A DNA stretch of 64,000 nucleotides from Venatoribacter pacificus (GCF_025318105.1 NZ_JAOANI010000015.1:558001-622000), one strand, 5' to 3'. Shown: positions 8,426 through 17,034, numbered from the stretch's first letter. Numbers and translations: made by a program. The notes: generated by a model from the letters alone, not told the origin.

Positions 8426-8455
8426 AGGTTTCAGCAGGTTTCAGCAGGTTTCAGC
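8426..8455 (+). repeat. Three tandem copies of a 10-bp unit
   Basis: AGGTTTCAGC occurs three times in perfect tandem. The last copy contains the stop codon of the minus-strand WD40 gene (8453-8451). Confidence 0.9.
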
Positions 8456-9419
8456 GCAGGAAATACAACATGCCGTTGGAGCCTGCGGCCAGCCATTCAT
8501 TGTTATGAAAGGCAACGTCTTCAACCAGCACGTTATTGCTGACCCAGGTGTCGCGTGGACTGGCGCGCCATATATGGCTGCGCTGGCCATCGGCGGTGTT
8601 CCATAATTCAATTTGCCCGGAGCTGTTACCCGTTAACAATTGGCTGTTGTTGGCAGAAAAACGGGCAGCGCTGTAGTGACCGCGAGTACGGTCAATCTGT
8701 TGCAATAAACGTCCGGATGCCACATCCCATATTTTCCCGCTTTCGTTCAGTGCTGAGGTAAACAGCAGGCGGCCGTCGGCTGACAGCTGTGCGGTTTTTA
8801 CCTGATTATTGTGTTTCAGCTGATGCAGTAACTTACCGTTTTCCAGATTCCAGATCCGCGCATTCAGATCATCGCTGGCGCTGGCGGCTAATAAACTGTT
8901 GTCGCTGACACTGACGTCGTAGACGATGCCGTCGTGGGCAAGACGTAAGCGAATGCCACCATTTTTAATATCGAACAATGTCGCGGTGTAATCGGCCATG
9001 GCCAGCAGGGCGTAATTGCCGTTGCTGGTCAGGGCGATATCTTCAATGTCTCCGGGGGAGTTCCAAAACCATACCGCTTCGCCACTGTCGCGTGCCCAGA
9101 GTACGATGGTGCGGTTGTCGGTGGTGGCAACAAAATTCCCCTCGGGGGAAAACGCGCTGCTGGTAATGTTGCTGTAGCCTTCCGCTTTATGATTCCAGTC
9201 GAACAGTCGTTCTGCCGGATTAATGCTCCAGAGGCTGCCGCCATGATGCAGACTGCCAACCATCAGCTCATTACCATTGGCTGAGAAATTCATGGAGTAA
9301 GCGCCCTGGCGCGACACTTCACGGACGTCGGCCGGCGCTTTGGCATCGTCGCAGCCACTCAGTAATAAGGTCAGGGGGAATAGTAAGACGGCACGAACAT
9401 GCTGCAGTCGCTGAATCAT
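8451..9419 (-). CDS. WD40-repeat lipoprotein
   Basis: A 322-residue protein with a lipoprotein signal: a hydrophobic segment then LLSGC, acylated Cys near residue 23. The rest is a series of about 40-residue beta-propeller blades ending in motifs such as GSLWSI, TIVLWARD, ARIWNLENGKLL, GKIWDVASGRLL and IELWNTADGQR, that is, about seven WD40 blades. It is predicted to sit in the envelope, facing the periplasm, as a binding scaffold; the ligand is unknown. The gene lies between the DUF4124 gene (convergent) and algQ (same strand, 97 bp upstream). No inner-membrane retention Asp at +2 of the classic single-D type can be excluded, since the sequence after Cys is DDAK. Confidence 0.85.
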   Translation of the reverse strand: MIQRLQHVRAVLLFPLTLLLSGCDDAKAPADVREVSRQGAYSMNFSANGNELMVGSLHHGGSLWSINPAERLFDWNHKAEGYSNITSSAFSPEGNFVATTDNRTIVLWARDSGEAVWFWNSPGDIEDIALTSNGNYALLAMADYTATLFDIKNGGIRLRLAHDGIVYDVSVSDNSLLAASASDDLNARIWNLENGKLLHQLKHNNQVKTAQLSADGRLLFTSALNESGKIWDVASGRLLQQIDRTRGHYSAARFSANNSQLLTGNSSGQIELWNTADGQRSHIWRASPRDTWVSNNVLVEDVAFHNNEWLAAGSNGMLYFLR

Positions 9420-9516
9420 GGCAAACCCGTTGCAGATAAATTCTGTACCAGTGTAGTTCGTCTGACGGGATTTTGTGGTTCCCGCTGTTGCGGGAACCAG
9501 AGAGCAAAGAGAAGGG

Positions 9517-9990
9517 TTATACGGTGGCGAGTTCGCGGTGAGCTGTATGCAGGCGAGCGATCAGCTGATCTTCCAGTTCAAAGCGCTCTTCCAGAATTTC
9601 GCCGATAGCGGATAAGTCGTGTGGCAGCTGCGCCAGTTGTTCAAAGGTGCAGTGTTCGTCGTAGGTGTCGTTAAAATCGACACAGCGACCGGTCAACGCA
9701 TCCAGTTTGGGTACCAGAGTAGAGGCCAGCTCTACACCGCCGTCGTCATACTCTTTGGCTTCGTTGATGAGTTGCTCGTAAATTTCAAAATGCCCGGCGG
9801 AGCAATAGTCCATCATGCTCTGGCAAAACCGCTGGATTGCAGACCCCAGATGTTGTTCTGCTGACAGCGGCTTGCTGGCGGACAGGTTGCAGAATAAAAC
9901 GATCAGTTCCTGACGACCGTTGAGCCAGCCATCGATCAGTTTGTGAACGCCGCCCCAGCGTTCCTGTGCAGTTTTGCAGCCTTCCAGCAT
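9517..9990 (-). CDS. algQ: Rsd/AlgQ family anti-sigma-70 regulator
   Basis: A 157-residue helical protein starting MLEGCKTAQERWGGVHKLI, very close to AlgQ of Pseudomonas and Rsd of enterics. Conserved segments are FCQSMMDYCSAGHFEIYEQL and ILEERFELEDQLI. Family members bind region 4 of the housekeeping sigma factor and favour alternative sigma factors in stationary phase. The start is placed at ATG 9990 because AAGGAG lies 6 nt upstream; the ATG at 9996 abuts that site with no spacing. The dsbB gene follows upstream as in pseudomonads. A stable hairpin sits in the leader. Confidence 0.92.
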   Translation of the reverse strand: MLEGCKTAQERWGGVHKLIDGWLNGRQELIVLFCNLSASKPLSAEQHLGSAIQRFCQSMMDYCSAGHFEIYEQLINEAKEYDDGGVELASTLVPKLDALTGRCVDFNDTYDEHCTFEQLAQLPHDLSAIGEILEERFELEDQLIARLHTAHRELATV

Positions 9991-10004
9991 ATTCATCTCC
10001 TTGG

Positions 10005-10030
10005 CGACCCGGCATTATTTTTACGGGTCG
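10005..10030 (-). promoter_or_regulatory. Hairpin in the algQ leader
   Basis: CGACCCG (10005-10011) pairs with CGGGTCG (10024-10030) around a 12-nt AT-rich loop, ending about 14 nt before the algQ start and close to its AAGGAG site. It could affect mRNA stability or translation; no further support. Confidence 0.4.
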
Positions 10031-10073
10031 CTGCATTATTGTTCTGACGGTATGTGGACACTATAGGCCGGGC

Positions 10074-10139
10074 AAAAAGGGCGAGGCAAGCAGCTTTTTT
10101 GCCTTTTATACCTTGCTATATCAAGGCTTTCTGCTTGCC
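10074..10139 (-). terminator. Probable dsbB terminator
   Basis: On the minus strand GGCAAGCAG (10139-10131) can pair with CTGCTTGCC (10093-10085); a short T-run follows (10078-10074). The loop is long, so confidence is moderate. Confidence 0.5.
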
Positions 10140-10160
10140 CTTAAATGATGTGCGATTGCT

Positions 10161-10691
10161 TCAGCGACGGCGTGGCCAGACGCGGAACAGCGCAAATGCA
10201 GCGGCCAGGGTGTAACCGATAAACCACAGGCGGGTCCATTCCGGCATGGTTAACCCGACGAAGCTCCAGGAGACATCGGCGCAATTACCGTTGCCACGCA
10301 ACATCACACCGATCAGCTCGCTCAGTGGCAGTGTTTCAATCAGATAATCGAAGCCAGGGCCGCAGGCCGGAACGTCTTCCGGTGGCAGGTTCTGCAGCCA
10401 AACATGATGATCCGCCACCCAGACGCCACCTATTGCGGACAGCAGGGTAAAGATCAGCGCGATGCGTAATGTCCAACTGGCGGGTTTGTTCTCACGCTGG
10501 CGGGCGATAAACGCGGCCAGACAGCCGAGACCAATGGCGAGGGTGGCAAGACGCTGCACCATGCACAGCGGACAGGGTTCCAGATACAGCGCATATTCAA
10601 AGTAATACGCGGCGGCAAGGAGCGCGACACAAGAGAGAAAGCCGGCGAGATAGCCGTGATGTAAAGACAGTGATTTCAGAAATGTTTGCAT
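10161..10691 (-). CDS. dsbB: Disulfide bond formation protein DsbB/DsbH
   Basis: A 176-residue inner-membrane protein with four transmembrane helices that reoxidises DsbA and passes electrons to quinone. The first redox pair is Cys40-Pro-Leu-Cys43 in EPCPLCMVQR; the second is Cys110 and Cys137 in the large periplasmic loop. The frame extends upstream to 10790, but family alignment places the start at ATG 10691 (MQTFLKSLSLHHGYLAGF). In P. aeruginosa the homologous dsbH also lies beside algQ. No dsbA is in the window. Confidence 0.93.
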   Translation of the reverse strand: MQTFLKSLSLHHGYLAGFLSCVALLAAAYYFEYALYLEPCPLCMVQRLATLAIGLGCLAAFIARQRENKPASWTLRIALIFTLLSAIGGVWVADHHVWLQNLPPEDVPACGPGFDYLIETLPLSELIGVMLRGNGNCADVSWSFVGLTMPEWTRLWFIGYTLAAAFALFRVWPRRR

Positions 10692-10828
10692 AAAAATTCC
10701 ACAATCTGACGCTTCGCGCCCGGTTGGCTGGCAGTCTACCACAGCAACAATCCGGAGGATCTGGTCTAAGATCAATAGGGCGGCGGCCAAGGCTGCCGGG
10801 TTGCAGATTAGTCAGGAGGAGTAGAGGT

Positions 10829-11260
10829 ATGTTCCGCAGGTCAGCGAAGTTAATGTCAGAAACCATTGTAATGCTGGGGGTGCTGCTCAGTCTGGTTGCG
10901 GTTTCTGTTGTGCGGGCAGAGGATGCGCCGATTGCCACAGAAACCAAATACCTTCATCTGGAGCCGGCTTTCGTGGTGAATTACGGCAGCACCGGGCGGA
11001 TGAAATATCTGCGTACCGAAATTGCTCTGAAGGTCTCGGGCAATGATGCGGCGGCGGCGGTAAGCCAGCATAAGCCTTATATCCGCAATAATCTGGTGAT
11101 GCTGCTCAGTGCGCAGGAAGCTGAAACGATGAACAGTTCCCAGGGGCGGGAGTCGTTGCGTAAGGTAGCACTGGACGAAGTGCGGGCGCTGATGGTGAAG
11201 CTTGAAGGCTCGCCGTTGGTCGATGATTTATTTTTCAGTAATTTTGTCGTACAGAATTAA
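10829..11260 (+). CDS. FliL-like flagellar basal-body associated protein
   Basis: A 143-residue protein with an N-terminal signal or anchor (about residues 9-28) and a periplasmic FliL-type domain: YLHLEPAFVVNYG, an MKYLRTEIALKV strand, PYIRNNLVMLLSAQEAE and a C-terminal LVDDLFFSNFVVQN. FliL proteins associate with the flagellar stator. This copy stands alone, outside any flagellar operon, as in pseudomonads, so a stator role is uncertain. ATG 10829 follows GGAGGAGTAGAGGT; the frame is open further upstream but only this start has a good ribosome-binding site. A bidirectional terminator separates it from gshA. Confidence 0.85.
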   Translation: MFRRSAKLMSETIVMLGVLLSLVAVSVVRAEDAPIATETKYLHLEPAFVVNYGSTGRMKYLRTEIALKVSGNDAAAAVSQHKPYIRNNLVMLLSAQEAETMNSSQGRESLRKVALDEVRALMVKLEGSPLVDDLFFSNFVVQN

Positions 11261-11305
11261 TATCGTGCATTAAAACGCTGACATTAAAATGGCTGATGGT
11301 GACAT

Positions 11306-11333
11306 AAAAACGGGAGGCATTGCCTCCCGTTTT
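11306..11333. terminator. Bidirectional terminator between the fliL-like gene and gshA
   Basis: CGGGAGGCA (11311-11319) pairs with TGCCTCCCG (11321-11329), flanked by an A-run and a T-run. Confidence 0.92.
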
Positions 11334-11353
11334 GCATGTCAGCGGTTGACCGC

Positions 11354-12922
11354 TCAGCGCTGCAGGTAGTGCGCTAAGTATTCGGCAAACGGTTGAGTGT
11401 CCGACTGCTCCAGCGCTTCCTGGGCGGCAATGGAATCGCGCGCCATCTGCAGCCATTGCTGGTGCACCTGAGGGCCAAGATTCTCACTCAGTGTTTTGCG
11501 GTGTTGTTCGGCTTGCTGGCGCGTCAGCTCCGCAAACTCAATCTCTTTTTCCTGCAATTGTTGCAGCACCTGTGCCGATGGCGTCAGGCGGCTGTCGGCC
11601 AGTTTCAGGCGTTGCTGACCCAGACTGTCAGCGTGGAAGGTTTCACCGCTGGCACGGTCCATCATGGTGGCCAGCTCTTTCATTTCATCAAGCAATTGCA
11701 TGCCCCAGCTTTGCAGGCTGATGGTGTCATCCTTCTGCTCCAGCATCAGGCCCGGACGACGGCCTTCCATTACGGTGTGTTGCTGATTACGTTTGATGCG
11801 CCAGTATTCGTCTTCGTCGATATCGGGGCTGGGTTGCAGCAGACACCAGGTGAGGAATACATCCATAAACTGCATCTGTGGCACATCAATACCCAGTGGT
11901 ATGAACGGGTTAACGTCGGTGCAGCGCACCTCGATGTATTCAACGCCGTATTTATCCAGCGCCTGCAGCGGCTTTTCACCATTGCGCGCGACGCGCTTAG
12001 GACGAATATCGCTGTAATACTCGTTCTCGATCTGCAGCAGGTTTGTGTTCAGCTGCTTGTAATGACCGTGCTCATCCTGCAGACCAATTTCATCGTAGGC
12101 CTGCACTGGCGCGCTGATCGCTTTGCTCAACGTTTTGATATAGCTGTCGATGGTGTTGTGACACACCATCAGATCGGATTGCGCGTTGTTCTGGTAGCCC
12201 AGATCACTCATGCGCAGTGAGGTGGCATAAGGCGCGTACAGCGTGTGTTCATAGAGGCGGTCAAGTTTATGGTCACGACCGGCGAGAAAGGTGCTGCACA
12301 CCGCCGGAGAAGCACCAAACAGATACATCAACAGCCAGGAGTAGCGGCGGAAATTACGGATCAGGCCAAAATAACGCGCCGAGATATAGCTCTGCGGGCT
12401 GTATTGATCGCCGCGTTCATCGTTGGCCTGCAGCAGCGGCCAGATCTCTGCCGGTAGCGAGAAATTGTAGTGAATACCGGAAATGGTCTGCATGGTACGG
12501 CCATAACGGTGCCACAGACCATGGCGGTAAACATGCTTCAGCTGGCCGATATTTGAGCTGCCGTAATGGGCAATCGGAATGCTCATTTCACCCTGCAGAA
12601 TGCAGGGCATGGAGCTTGGCCAGATCAGCTCGCCGTCCAGCTGTTTGTAGGCAAAGCGGTGAGCAATATTCAGATAAGCATGAGCTTCGTGAGCGCTTGC
12701 GAAAACCGGCGTAATAAATTCCAGCAGGGCTTCAGAATAATCGGTGGTGATGCTTGGGTGGGTCAGTGCCGAACCCAGCCCTTGCGGATGTGGTTTCTGG
12801 CTGATGATGCCCTGGGGTGAGCAGCGTAAGCCTTCTTTTTCGATGCCACGTTGTAAACGCGCCAGCAATGCCAGATGTTGTGGATCGCTGAACAGATTCA
12901 GGGCTTGTTGATAATTAGCCAA
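11354..12922 (-). CDS. gshA: Glutamate-cysteine ligase, class I
   Basis: A 522-residue cytosolic enzyme that makes gamma-glutamylcysteine, the first step of glutathione synthesis. The length and sequence match enteric GshA (about 518 residues): EKEGLRCSPQG near the N-terminus, SGIHYNFSLP, VEYIEVRCTDVNPF and the C-terminal helical region. The start codon is TTG, read from MANYQQALNLF and a GAGG site 5 nt before it; no in-frame ATG fits. gshB is not in the window. Downstream is a strong bidirectional terminator. Confidence 0.95.
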   Translation of the reverse strand: MANYQQALNLFSDPQHLALLARLQRGIEKEGLRCSPQGIISQKPHPQGLGSALTHPSITTDYSEALLEFITPVFASAHEAHAYLNIAHRFAYKQLDGELIWPSSMPCILQGEMSIPIAHYGSSNIGQLKHVYRHGLWHRYGRTMQTISGIHYNFSLPAEIWPLLQANDERGDQYSPQSYISARYFGLIRNFRRYSWLLMYLFGASPAVCSTFLAGRDHKLDRLYEHTLYAPYATSLRMSDLGYQNNAQSDLMVCHNTIDSYIKTLSKAISAPVQAYDEIGLQDEHGHYKQLNTNLLQIENEYYSDIRPKRVARNGEKPLQALDKYGVEYIEVRCTDVNPFIPLGIDVPQMQFMDVFLTWCLLQPSPDIDEDEYWRIKRNQQHTVMEGRRPGLMLEQKDDTISLQSWGMQLLDEMKELATMMDRASGETFHADSLGQQRLKLADSRLTPSAQVLQQLQEKEIEFAELTRQQAEQHRKTLSENLGPQVHQQWLQMARDSIAAQEALEQSDTQPFAEYLAHYLQR

Positions 12923-13056
12923 AGTCGCCTCGGGGCAGAAACGGAGATCGCCGGATTATAGGGGGAAATGGAGGGTGGACGATACCACCCAGCGGTATAC
13001 CGGGTGGGTTTGATTGTTGCAATGCTCACCCCTGATGAGCTCAGGGGCGCAGGTCG

Positions 13057-15396
13057 TTACTTTTTCGCCTTGGCAAACGCGGCAGCCAGTGCACCGGCCA
13101 TCGCGCCCTGAGCCTGAGCTTTATCACCAAAGCTGTTGCGGTTTGGCGCACCGTTCGCCCGTTGACCGTTACGCTGCGGTTTTTCGCCGGGTGTGCGTTC
13201 GTTGGCGCGGTCATTGGCATCGTCGCTCATGCGCATCGACAGGCCGATACGCTTACGCGCGACGTCCACTTCCATCACTTTAACCTTGACGATATCGCCG
13301 GCTTTCACAACATCGCGCGGGTCTTTGACGAAGGTGTCGGACAGCGCGGAAATGTGTACCAGGCCATCCTGATGCACGCCGATATCGACGAAGGCACCGA
13401 AGGCGGCGACGTTGGTGATCACCCCTTCGAGCACCATATTCGGCTTCAGATCTTTGAGCTCTTCCACACCCTCTTTGAATTCGGCGAATTTGAATTCCGG
13501 ACGTGGATCGCGGCCCGGCTTCTGCAGTTCATTAACGATGTCTTTTACGGTGATTTCACCGGTTTTTTCATCGCTGAATTTGGCTGCATTCACGGATTTC
13601 AGCAGCGCACTGTCACCAATCAGGCTGGCAACGTCGCGGGAAAATTCGTGCGCGATTTTTTCCACCACCGGATACGATTCCGGGTGCACTGCTGAAGCAT
13701 CGAGCGGGTTGCTGCCGTTCATAATGCGCAGGAAGCCGGCGGCCAGTTCGAAGGTCTTACCGCCCAGGCGCGGCACGTTAAGCAGATCGGCGCGGCTGTT
13801 AAAGGCACCGTTGACATCGCGGAAGGCGACGATGTTGTTCGCCAGCGTGCTGTTCAGACCGGATACACGGGTCAGCAGCGGCGCTGAGGCCGTATTCAGA
13901 TCAACACCAACGGAGTTTACACAGTCTTCGATCACCGCATCCAGAGAGCGGGCCAGCTGGCTCTGGTTCACATCATGCTGGTACTGGCCCACACCGATGG
14001 ATTTCGGTTCGATTTTTACCAACTCGGCCAGCGGGTCCTGCAAACGACGGGCGATGGATACCGCACCACGAATGGTTACATCCAGATCGGGGAATTCTTT
14101 CGCCGCCAGTTCAGACGCCGAGTAAACCGAAGCACCGGCCTCGTTCACCATTACTTTCTGCACGTGTTTCAGTGCCGGTTGGGCTTTGATCATGTCGGCG
14201 ACGAATTTGTCGGTCTCACGAGAACCGGTACCGTTACCGATGGAGATCAGCTCGACATTGTGTTTGGCGATCAGGGCGCTCAGCACCGCAGCCGATTCGG
14301 CCAAACGGTTCTGCGGCGGAGTCGGGTAAATGGTGGCGTGATCCACCACTTTACCGGTGTTGTCGACCACCGCAACTTTCACCCCGGTACGCAGACCTGG
14401 ATCAAGGCCCATGGTGGCTTTGCGGCCAGCCGGAGCGGCCAGCAGCAGGTCTTTCAGGTTATCGGCAAAGACTTTAATCGCCGCTTCTTCGGCGCTTTCG
14501 CGCAGGTTGCCCATCAGCTCGGTTTCGAGGTGAGTGAGCAGTTTGATGCGCCAGGTCCATTTCACCACTTCCGCCAGCCAGCGGTCGGCGGCACGGCCCT
14601 GTTGTTCGATATTAAAATGCGAGGCGATCATGCCTTCACACGGGCTTGGTGTCAGTTTGTCGGAGGGATCACCGGTCACCAGCGAGAAGCTCAGAATGCC
14701 TTCGTTACGGCCACGCAGAATGGCCAGCGCACGGTGGCTGGGCACGCCTTTCAAGGCTTCATCATGTTCGAAGTAATCGGCAAACTTGGCCCCCGCACCT
14801 TCCTGGCCAGGAACAACGCGCACCGACAGCGTGGCTTCCTGCTGCATAAAGGTACGCAGCTTGGCCAGCAGGTTGGCGTCTTCGGCGAAGCGCTCCATCA
14901 GAATGTACTTGGCACCGTCGAGGGCCGCTTTGGTATCGGCCACGCCCTGTTCGGCGTTGAGAAAATTCGCCGCTTCGGCTTCCGGGTCCAGCGCTGGGTT
15001 ATCCAGCAGCGCTTCGGCCAGTGGCTGCAGGCCGGCTTCAATGGCGATCTGGCCTTTGGTGCGGCGCTTGGTTTTGTAAGGCAGGTACAAATCTTCGAGG
15101 CGGGTTTTGGTGTCGGCGCTTAAAATATCGCGCTTCAGCTCATCGCTCAGTTTGCCCTGCTCTTCGATGGTTTTCAGGATTGAGGCGCGGCGGTCTTCCA
15201 TCTCGCGCAAATAACGCAGACGCTCTTCCAGCGTACGCAGCTGAGTGTCATCCAGCGAGCCGGTGACTTCTTTACGGTATCGGGAAATAAAAGGCACGGT
15301 GGCACCTTCATCCAGCAGCGCGACAGCGGCTGCAACCTGTTGTGGGCGGATGCCCAGTTCTTCAGCAATACGTAACCCGATGGAATCCTGACTCAT
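13057..15396 (-). CDS. tex: Transcription accessory protein Tex
   Basis: A 779-residue RNA-binding protein. Order: N-terminal helix-turn-helix region (about 1-190), YqgF/RNase H-like domain around GLDPGLRTGVKVAVVDNTG, helix-hairpin-helix segment (NTASAPLLTRVSGLNSTLA) and a C-terminal S1 domain (GVITNVAAFGAFVDIGVHQDG). A basic tail follows. Tex affects transcription and is essential in some bacteria. The start is ATG 15396 (MSQDSIGLRIAEELG), preceded by AGGAAGG; an ATG at 15411 has no such site. Its neighbourhood with pckA, hslOR and nudE matches the enteric yhgF region. A CCCCTGA/TCAGGGG hairpin (13029-13047) sits just after the stop codon, without a T-run. Confidence 0.95.
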   Translation of the reverse strand: MSQDSIGLRIAEELGIRPQQVAAAVALLDEGATVPFISRYRKEVTGSLDDTQLRTLEERLRYLREMEDRRASILKTIEEQGKLSDELKRDILSADTKTRLEDLYLPYKTKRRTKGQIAIEAGLQPLAEALLDNPALDPEAEAANFLNAEQGVADTKAALDGAKYILMERFAEDANLLAKLRTFMQQEATLSVRVVPGQEGAGAKFADYFEHDEALKGVPSHRALAILRGRNEGILSFSLVTGDPSDKLTPSPCEGMIASHFNIEQQGRAADRWLAEVVKWTWRIKLLTHLETELMGNLRESAEEAAIKVFADNLKDLLLAAPAGRKATMGLDPGLRTGVKVAVVDNTGKVVDHATIYPTPPQNRLAESAAVLSALIAKHNVELISIGNGTGSRETDKFVADMIKAQPALKHVQKVMVNEAGASVYSASELAAKEFPDLDVTIRGAVSIARRLQDPLAELVKIEPKSIGVGQYQHDVNQSQLARSLDAVIEDCVNSVGVDLNTASAPLLTRVSGLNSTLANNIVAFRDVNGAFNSRADLLNVPRLGGKTFELAAGFLRIMNGSNPLDASAVHPESYPVVEKIAHEFSRDVASLIGDSALLKSVNAAKFSDEKTGEITVKDIVNELQKPGRDPRPEFKFAEFKEGVEELKDLKPNMVLEGVITNVAAFGAFVDIGVHQDGLVHISALSDTFVKDPRDVVKAGDIVKVKVMEVDVARKRIGLSMRMSDDANDRANERTPGEKPQRNGQRANGAPNRNSFGDKAQAQGAMAGALAAAFAKAKK

Positions 15397-15475
15397 AAAC
15401 CTTCCTGACACGATAAAAACAGAGTGCGGAGTATAACGGAGAGCAGGAAAAAACGGTGTGATCTTGATAGTAAAA

Positions 15476-15514
15476 TACGAAACTACTAATTTTATTAAAA
15501 TTAGTAGTTTCGTA
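15476..15514. repeat. 19-bp perfect palindrome after fic
   Basis: The arms 15476-15494 and 15496-15514 are perfect complements around one base. Each arm contains ACTACTAATTTTA or its complement. On the minus strand it lies 9 nt after the fic stop codon and could act as a terminator. It shares TACTAATTT/AAATTAGTA with the palindrome before fic. Confidence 0.85.
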
Positions 15515-15522
15515 AAGGTCTA

Positions 15523-16890
15523 TCAGAGCTCGATATTTTTGAGGATATATTCCAGGTTAGCTGGAGCGATAAAAATGTCCTTTTTACCAATTTTCACTTT
15601 CCTGAGAAATTCCAGCTCATCCGATAACTTAAGTAAATCTGTACGCGCGGTTTGATAGGTTACGCCATGCGAGCGCTGATGACTCTTTATGGTGTATTCC
15701 ATCCCAGGGTGACTCAGGGCATGCTGCAGTAACGCAAGCTGCCTGTGATTAAGCATATATTGAAAGTGATGTACTAATCCGGCAGTTTCCTTCAGGCGCC
15801 GGGACTTTTGTTCCAGATAGTCATACAGGTCGGTGACAGCTTCACGGATGACGGCAAGCTGGTGAACGATAAAATAGGTGACATCATTGTTATCGGTCTC
15901 ACTGTATAGGTAAGCCTGCATATATTTTGCTGGTGCTTTTTTGATCACTCTGGAAATAGATATGTATTCCATCAGCCAATAATGATCTTTGGCCATGATC
16001 CAGTAGAAAATAGCCCGTGCAGTTCTGCCATTACCATCCACAAATGGGTGATCATAGCCGATCATAAAGTGCGCAACGATGGCCCTTATAGCCGTCGGAA
16101 TAAAGTTTCTTTCATCGTCAGTTTGCTGCTGATTGGCGAAATCACACAAGGCTTGCAGCCGTTGTTGTAACTCTGTGGCTTTGGGCGGTACGTGTAGAAG
16201 GGTATCGTCTTCTGAGAAGACACAAATATCATCCCCGGCATCCCGGAGAACGCCGGCTTTATGCGCATCCTCTGTTCCGAGAGTTTCAAAGGTAAGAAGC
16301 TCATGCAGTTCAAAAATTAGAGATGGCGTGAGGTCTTCATCTTTGTATTCACGAATAAACTGCATAGCCTTGTGGTTGTTCAGGATCATTTTTTCCGAAT
16401 GATCTCTGGGTTGCCGACCACTCTGCAGCATATCCTTGGCTTGTCTGCGGGTTGTTGACGCGCCTTCCAACTGGCTAGAGCTGATAGCTTCTTCGATCAG
16501 TGAGCTTATCAGATAGGTTAGTTTTGTTTTTTCATCCGTGATTTTTTCATCAGCCGTAATACTGCCGGTGGTGTGCTTTTCAATCCACAGCAAATCTCTG
16601 ACGATGCCATCTGGCATACAGAACCGGAATGGTTTGTCATGCTTGTCTTTAAAAGGAAGTATTTTGCTTAGATGATTTCTGCTCTGCCGAATTGCCAGCC
16701 AGTACATCTGTGAATCATACCCTTCCGGGGGAATTAGGTGGCGTAGCTTATCCCAGTGGAGGTAACGACCTTTAGTATCATAGGGGCCAAAATCGGCAGA
16801 GAATATCTTGCTCGCCTTATCTGTTATCTGCTCAGGGATCAGGTTGGCAAGGTAGGCATGAATATCCGGAGGCGGCTGTGGGATTTTCAT
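15523..16890 (-). CDS. Fic-domain AMPylase with C-terminal winged-helix domain
   Basis: A 455-residue protein. The core Fic motif HPFVDGNGRTAR begins at His281 with all catalytic residues, so transfer of AMP from ATP to a hydroxyl side chain is predicted. An N-terminal inhibitory motif SSQLEG (Ser138, Glu142, Gly143) matches the self-inhibited class II Fic proteins. The last 75 residues look like a winged helix (HPGMEYTIKSHQRSHGVTYQ and TARTDLLKLSDELEFLRKV), common in large Fic proteins and suggesting DNA binding. No antitoxin gene is adjacent. It sits alone between tex and pckA, and looks more AT-rich than its neighbours, consistent with acquisition. Target protein unknown. Confidence 0.9.
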   Translation of the reverse strand: MKIPQPPPDIHAYLANLIPEQITDKASKIFSADFGPYDTKGRYLHWDKLRHLIPPEGYDSQMYWLAIRQSRNHLSKILPFKDKHDKPFRFCMPDGIVRDLLWIEKHTTGSITADEKITDEKTKLTYLISSLIEEAISSSQLEGASTTRRQAKDMLQSGRQPRDHSEKMILNNHKAMQFIREYKDEDLTPSLIFELHELLTFETLGTEDAHKAGVLRDAGDDICVFSEDDTLLHVPPKATELQQRLQALCDFANQQQTDDERNFIPTAIRAIVAHFMIGYDHPFVDGNGRTARAIFYWIMAKDHYWLMEYISISRVIKKAPAKYMQAYLYSETDNNDVTYFIVHQLAVIREAVTDLYDYLEQKSRRLKETAGLVHHFQYMLNHRQLALLQHALSHPGMEYTIKSHQRSHGVTYQTARTDLLKLSDELEFLRKVKIGKKDIFIAPANLEYILKNIEL

Positions 16891-16896
16891 AAATTG

Positions 16897-16931
16897 CTCA
16901 TATACTAATTTTTCTGAAATTAGTATATGAG
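16897..16931. promoter_or_regulatory. Palindrome upstream of fic, probable operator
   Basis: A 15-bp perfect inverted repeat (16897-16911 and 16917-16931, 5-base centre) lies 7 bp upstream of the fic start. It contains TATACT, a possible -10 box, so a protein bound here would block transcription. Its core TACTAATTT recurs in the palindrome after the gene. Autoregulation by the Fic winged helix is inferred. Confidence 0.6.
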
Positions 16932-16989
16932 AGAAGAGAATAAAATCTACTGATTTTTAGAGAATCAGCCGATAGTGATTGGTAAAACA

Positions 16990-17015
16990 AAAACGGGAGC
17001 CGAAGCTCCCGTTTT
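16990..17015 (-). terminator. pckA terminator
   Basis: AAAACGGGAGC (16990-17000), loop CGAA, GCTCCCGTTTT (17005-17015). Strong stem and U-run after the pckA stop codon. Confidence 0.92.
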
Positions 17016-17034
17016 GGCAGGCACTAAGCAGGAA

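Noticed and set aside
11393..12220. 275-residue ORF antisense to gshA
   Set aside because: The opposite strand carries full-length GshA; this one has no recognisable motif.
12985..13009. Terminator between gshA and tex
   Set aside because: CCACCC and GGGTGG with a central CGGTATACCG can pair, but there is no U-run on either strand and the pairing is interrupted.
13975..15123. 382-residue ORF antisense to tex
   Set aside because: Mirror frame of the certain tex gene; no ribosome-binding site or family.
15523..16931. Toxin-antitoxin module of the Fic/Doc type
   Set aside because: No small antitoxin gene lies beside it, and the protein carries its own inhibitory motif.
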